Positions 5,360 through 5,909 of a DNA stretch of 5,909 nucleotides are shown in pieces. Below the pieces are notes generated by a model that had not been told where the DNA came from, ran no database searches, and saw nothing but the letters and a program-made list of their open reading frames with translations. Position 1 is the stretch's first letter, and the number at the start of each line of letters is the position of its first letter. The position numbers were made by a program, and so were the translations under genes. This DNA comes from Bacillota bacterium (GTDB lineage: Bacteria; Bacillota; DSM-12270; Thermacetogeniales; Thermacetogeniaceae), in assembly GCA_030627585.1 (NCBI GenBank), contig DAOURU010000079.1, positions 1 to 5,909 of the forward strand, in the 5' to 3' direction.

Positions 5360-5909
5360 ATGCAAAATGCAAAAGAAAGGCACGGAGAAAATTTAAATAA
5401 CTTTATTTCCGAAGTCTTGCAAGGGCTGCCTCCTTCGGGAATTCGGAAATTTTTCGATTTAATTGCTCAAACCGAAGGGGTTATTTCTCTGGGCGTAGGA
5501 GAACCCGATTACATTACCCCTGGTCCTATTCGCAAGAGCTGTATAGATGCTTTAGAAAAAGGAAAAACAAAATATACTTCTAACTGCGGAATGCCTGAAT
5601 TACAGGAAGCAATAGCTGCATATTTGAAAACCAGGTTTAATCTTAGTTACAGCCGGGAACAGATTTTAGTGACTGTAGGGGTGAGTGAGGCCGTTGATTT
5701 GGCGCTCCGTGCCTTGATTAATCCTGGAGACGAAATTTTGATTGGGGAGCCCTGCTACGTTTCTTACGCTCCTTGCACCTCTTTAGCCGGCGGAAAACCG
5801 GTTCTGGTTCCAACTCGAGCGGAAGAAGAATTCCGGTTGCAAAAAAAAGATATTATCGCGCGGGTTACCGATAAAACTAAAGCCATTCTTATCGGTTATC
5901 CAGCTAACC
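5360..5909 (+). CDS. Class I/II aminotransferase, AlaT (YugH)-like, 3'-partial
   Basis: The first 183 residues are present and the frame is open at the right edge. The ATG has an excellent ribosome site (GGAGGAGG 5345-5352, 7 nt spacer). PSGIRKFFDL (25-34) and ISLGVGEPD (42-50) open the fold type I PLP aminotransferase domain. YTSNCGMPELQEAI (72-85) and VTVGVSEAVDLALRALINPGDE (104-125) follow, the latter carrying the cofactor-phosphate loop. The aromatic at Y133 is placed to stack on PLP. The window ends just inside the conserved NP(T/S)G motif (N183), before the PLP lysine. The N-terminal blocks resemble Bacillus YugH/AlaT, the alanine transaminase that makes alanine from pyruvate and glutamate. 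The T-box upstream, read as alanine-specific, supports that substrate. The family is sure; alanine specificity is inferred, and aspartate or aromatic aminotransferase activity remains possible. Confidence 0.9.
   Translation, partial: MQNAKERHGENLNNFISEVLQGLPPSGIRKFFDLIAQTEGVISLGVGEPDYITPGPIRKSCIDALEKGKTKYTSNCGMPELQEAIAAYLKTRFNLSYSREQILVTVGVSEAVDLALRALINPGDEILIGEPCYVSYAPCTSLAGGKPVLVPTRAEEEFRLQKKDIIARVTDKTKAILIGYPAN

Noticed and set aside
1..5909. CRISPR array, insertion sequence, tRNA or rRNA genes
   Set aside because: I see no regularly spaced direct repeats, transposase motifs, terminal inverted repeats or tRNA cloverleaf in the window.

Overview
The window looks like DNA from an anaerobic, low-to-mid-GC Gram-positive bacterium of the Clostridia type, an acetogen, syntroph or Wood-Ljungdahl sulfate reducer. 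The reasons are a MetV/MetF methylenetetrahydrofolate reductase linked to Hdr-type electron-transfer flavoproteins, strong Shine-Dalgarno sites with TTG starts, a TTGACA/TAGAAT-type promoter, intrinsic terminators and a T-box leader. The species cannot be named from the sequence.

Region 1 (1-4157) is the 3' part of a tightly packed plus-strand operon. Its order is an HdrA-MvhD fusion subunit (cut by the left edge), metV, metF, and a compact HdrA-like flavoprotein. The genes overlap by 4 and 17 nt, and the last pair is about 26 nt apart if my revised TTG start is right. A perfect hairpin with a T run at 4247-4275 ends the unit. The fusion subunit resembles QmoB in its visible architecture and the compact flavoprotein resembles QmoA, so the unit reads as a MetVF reductase joined to a QmoAB-like electron-transfer module. 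This is a variation on the HdrABC-MvhD-MetVF cluster known from Moorella. HdrB and HdrC are not in the window and may lie upstream. The inferred job is to move electrons between a carrier or partner oxidoreductase and the methylene-THF/methyl-THF couple of the methyl branch.

Region 2 (4158-4986) holds a single gene of unknown function (212 aa), isolated between the operon terminator and the next promoter. Its C-terminal half weakly recalls PD-(D/E)XK nuclease-like proteins.

Region 3 (4987-5909) holds a strong sigma-A-type promoter and a well-formed T-box leader, followed by the 5' part of a class I/II aminotransferase gene of the AlaT (YugH) type that runs off the right edge. The specifier loop reads GCC (alanine) by its position relative to the AGTA/GAA S-turn. 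The antiterminator bulge is TGGT, which calls for a tRNA with discriminator base A, as in tRNA-Ala. Leader and enzyme therefore agree: alanine starvation should switch on an alanine-forming aminotransferase.

The main points for a second look are the QmoAB-like partner set of MetVF, the eroded flavin site in the fusion subunit beside an intact one in the compact flavoprotein, an unusual cysteine cluster in MetF, and the alanine-specific T-box.
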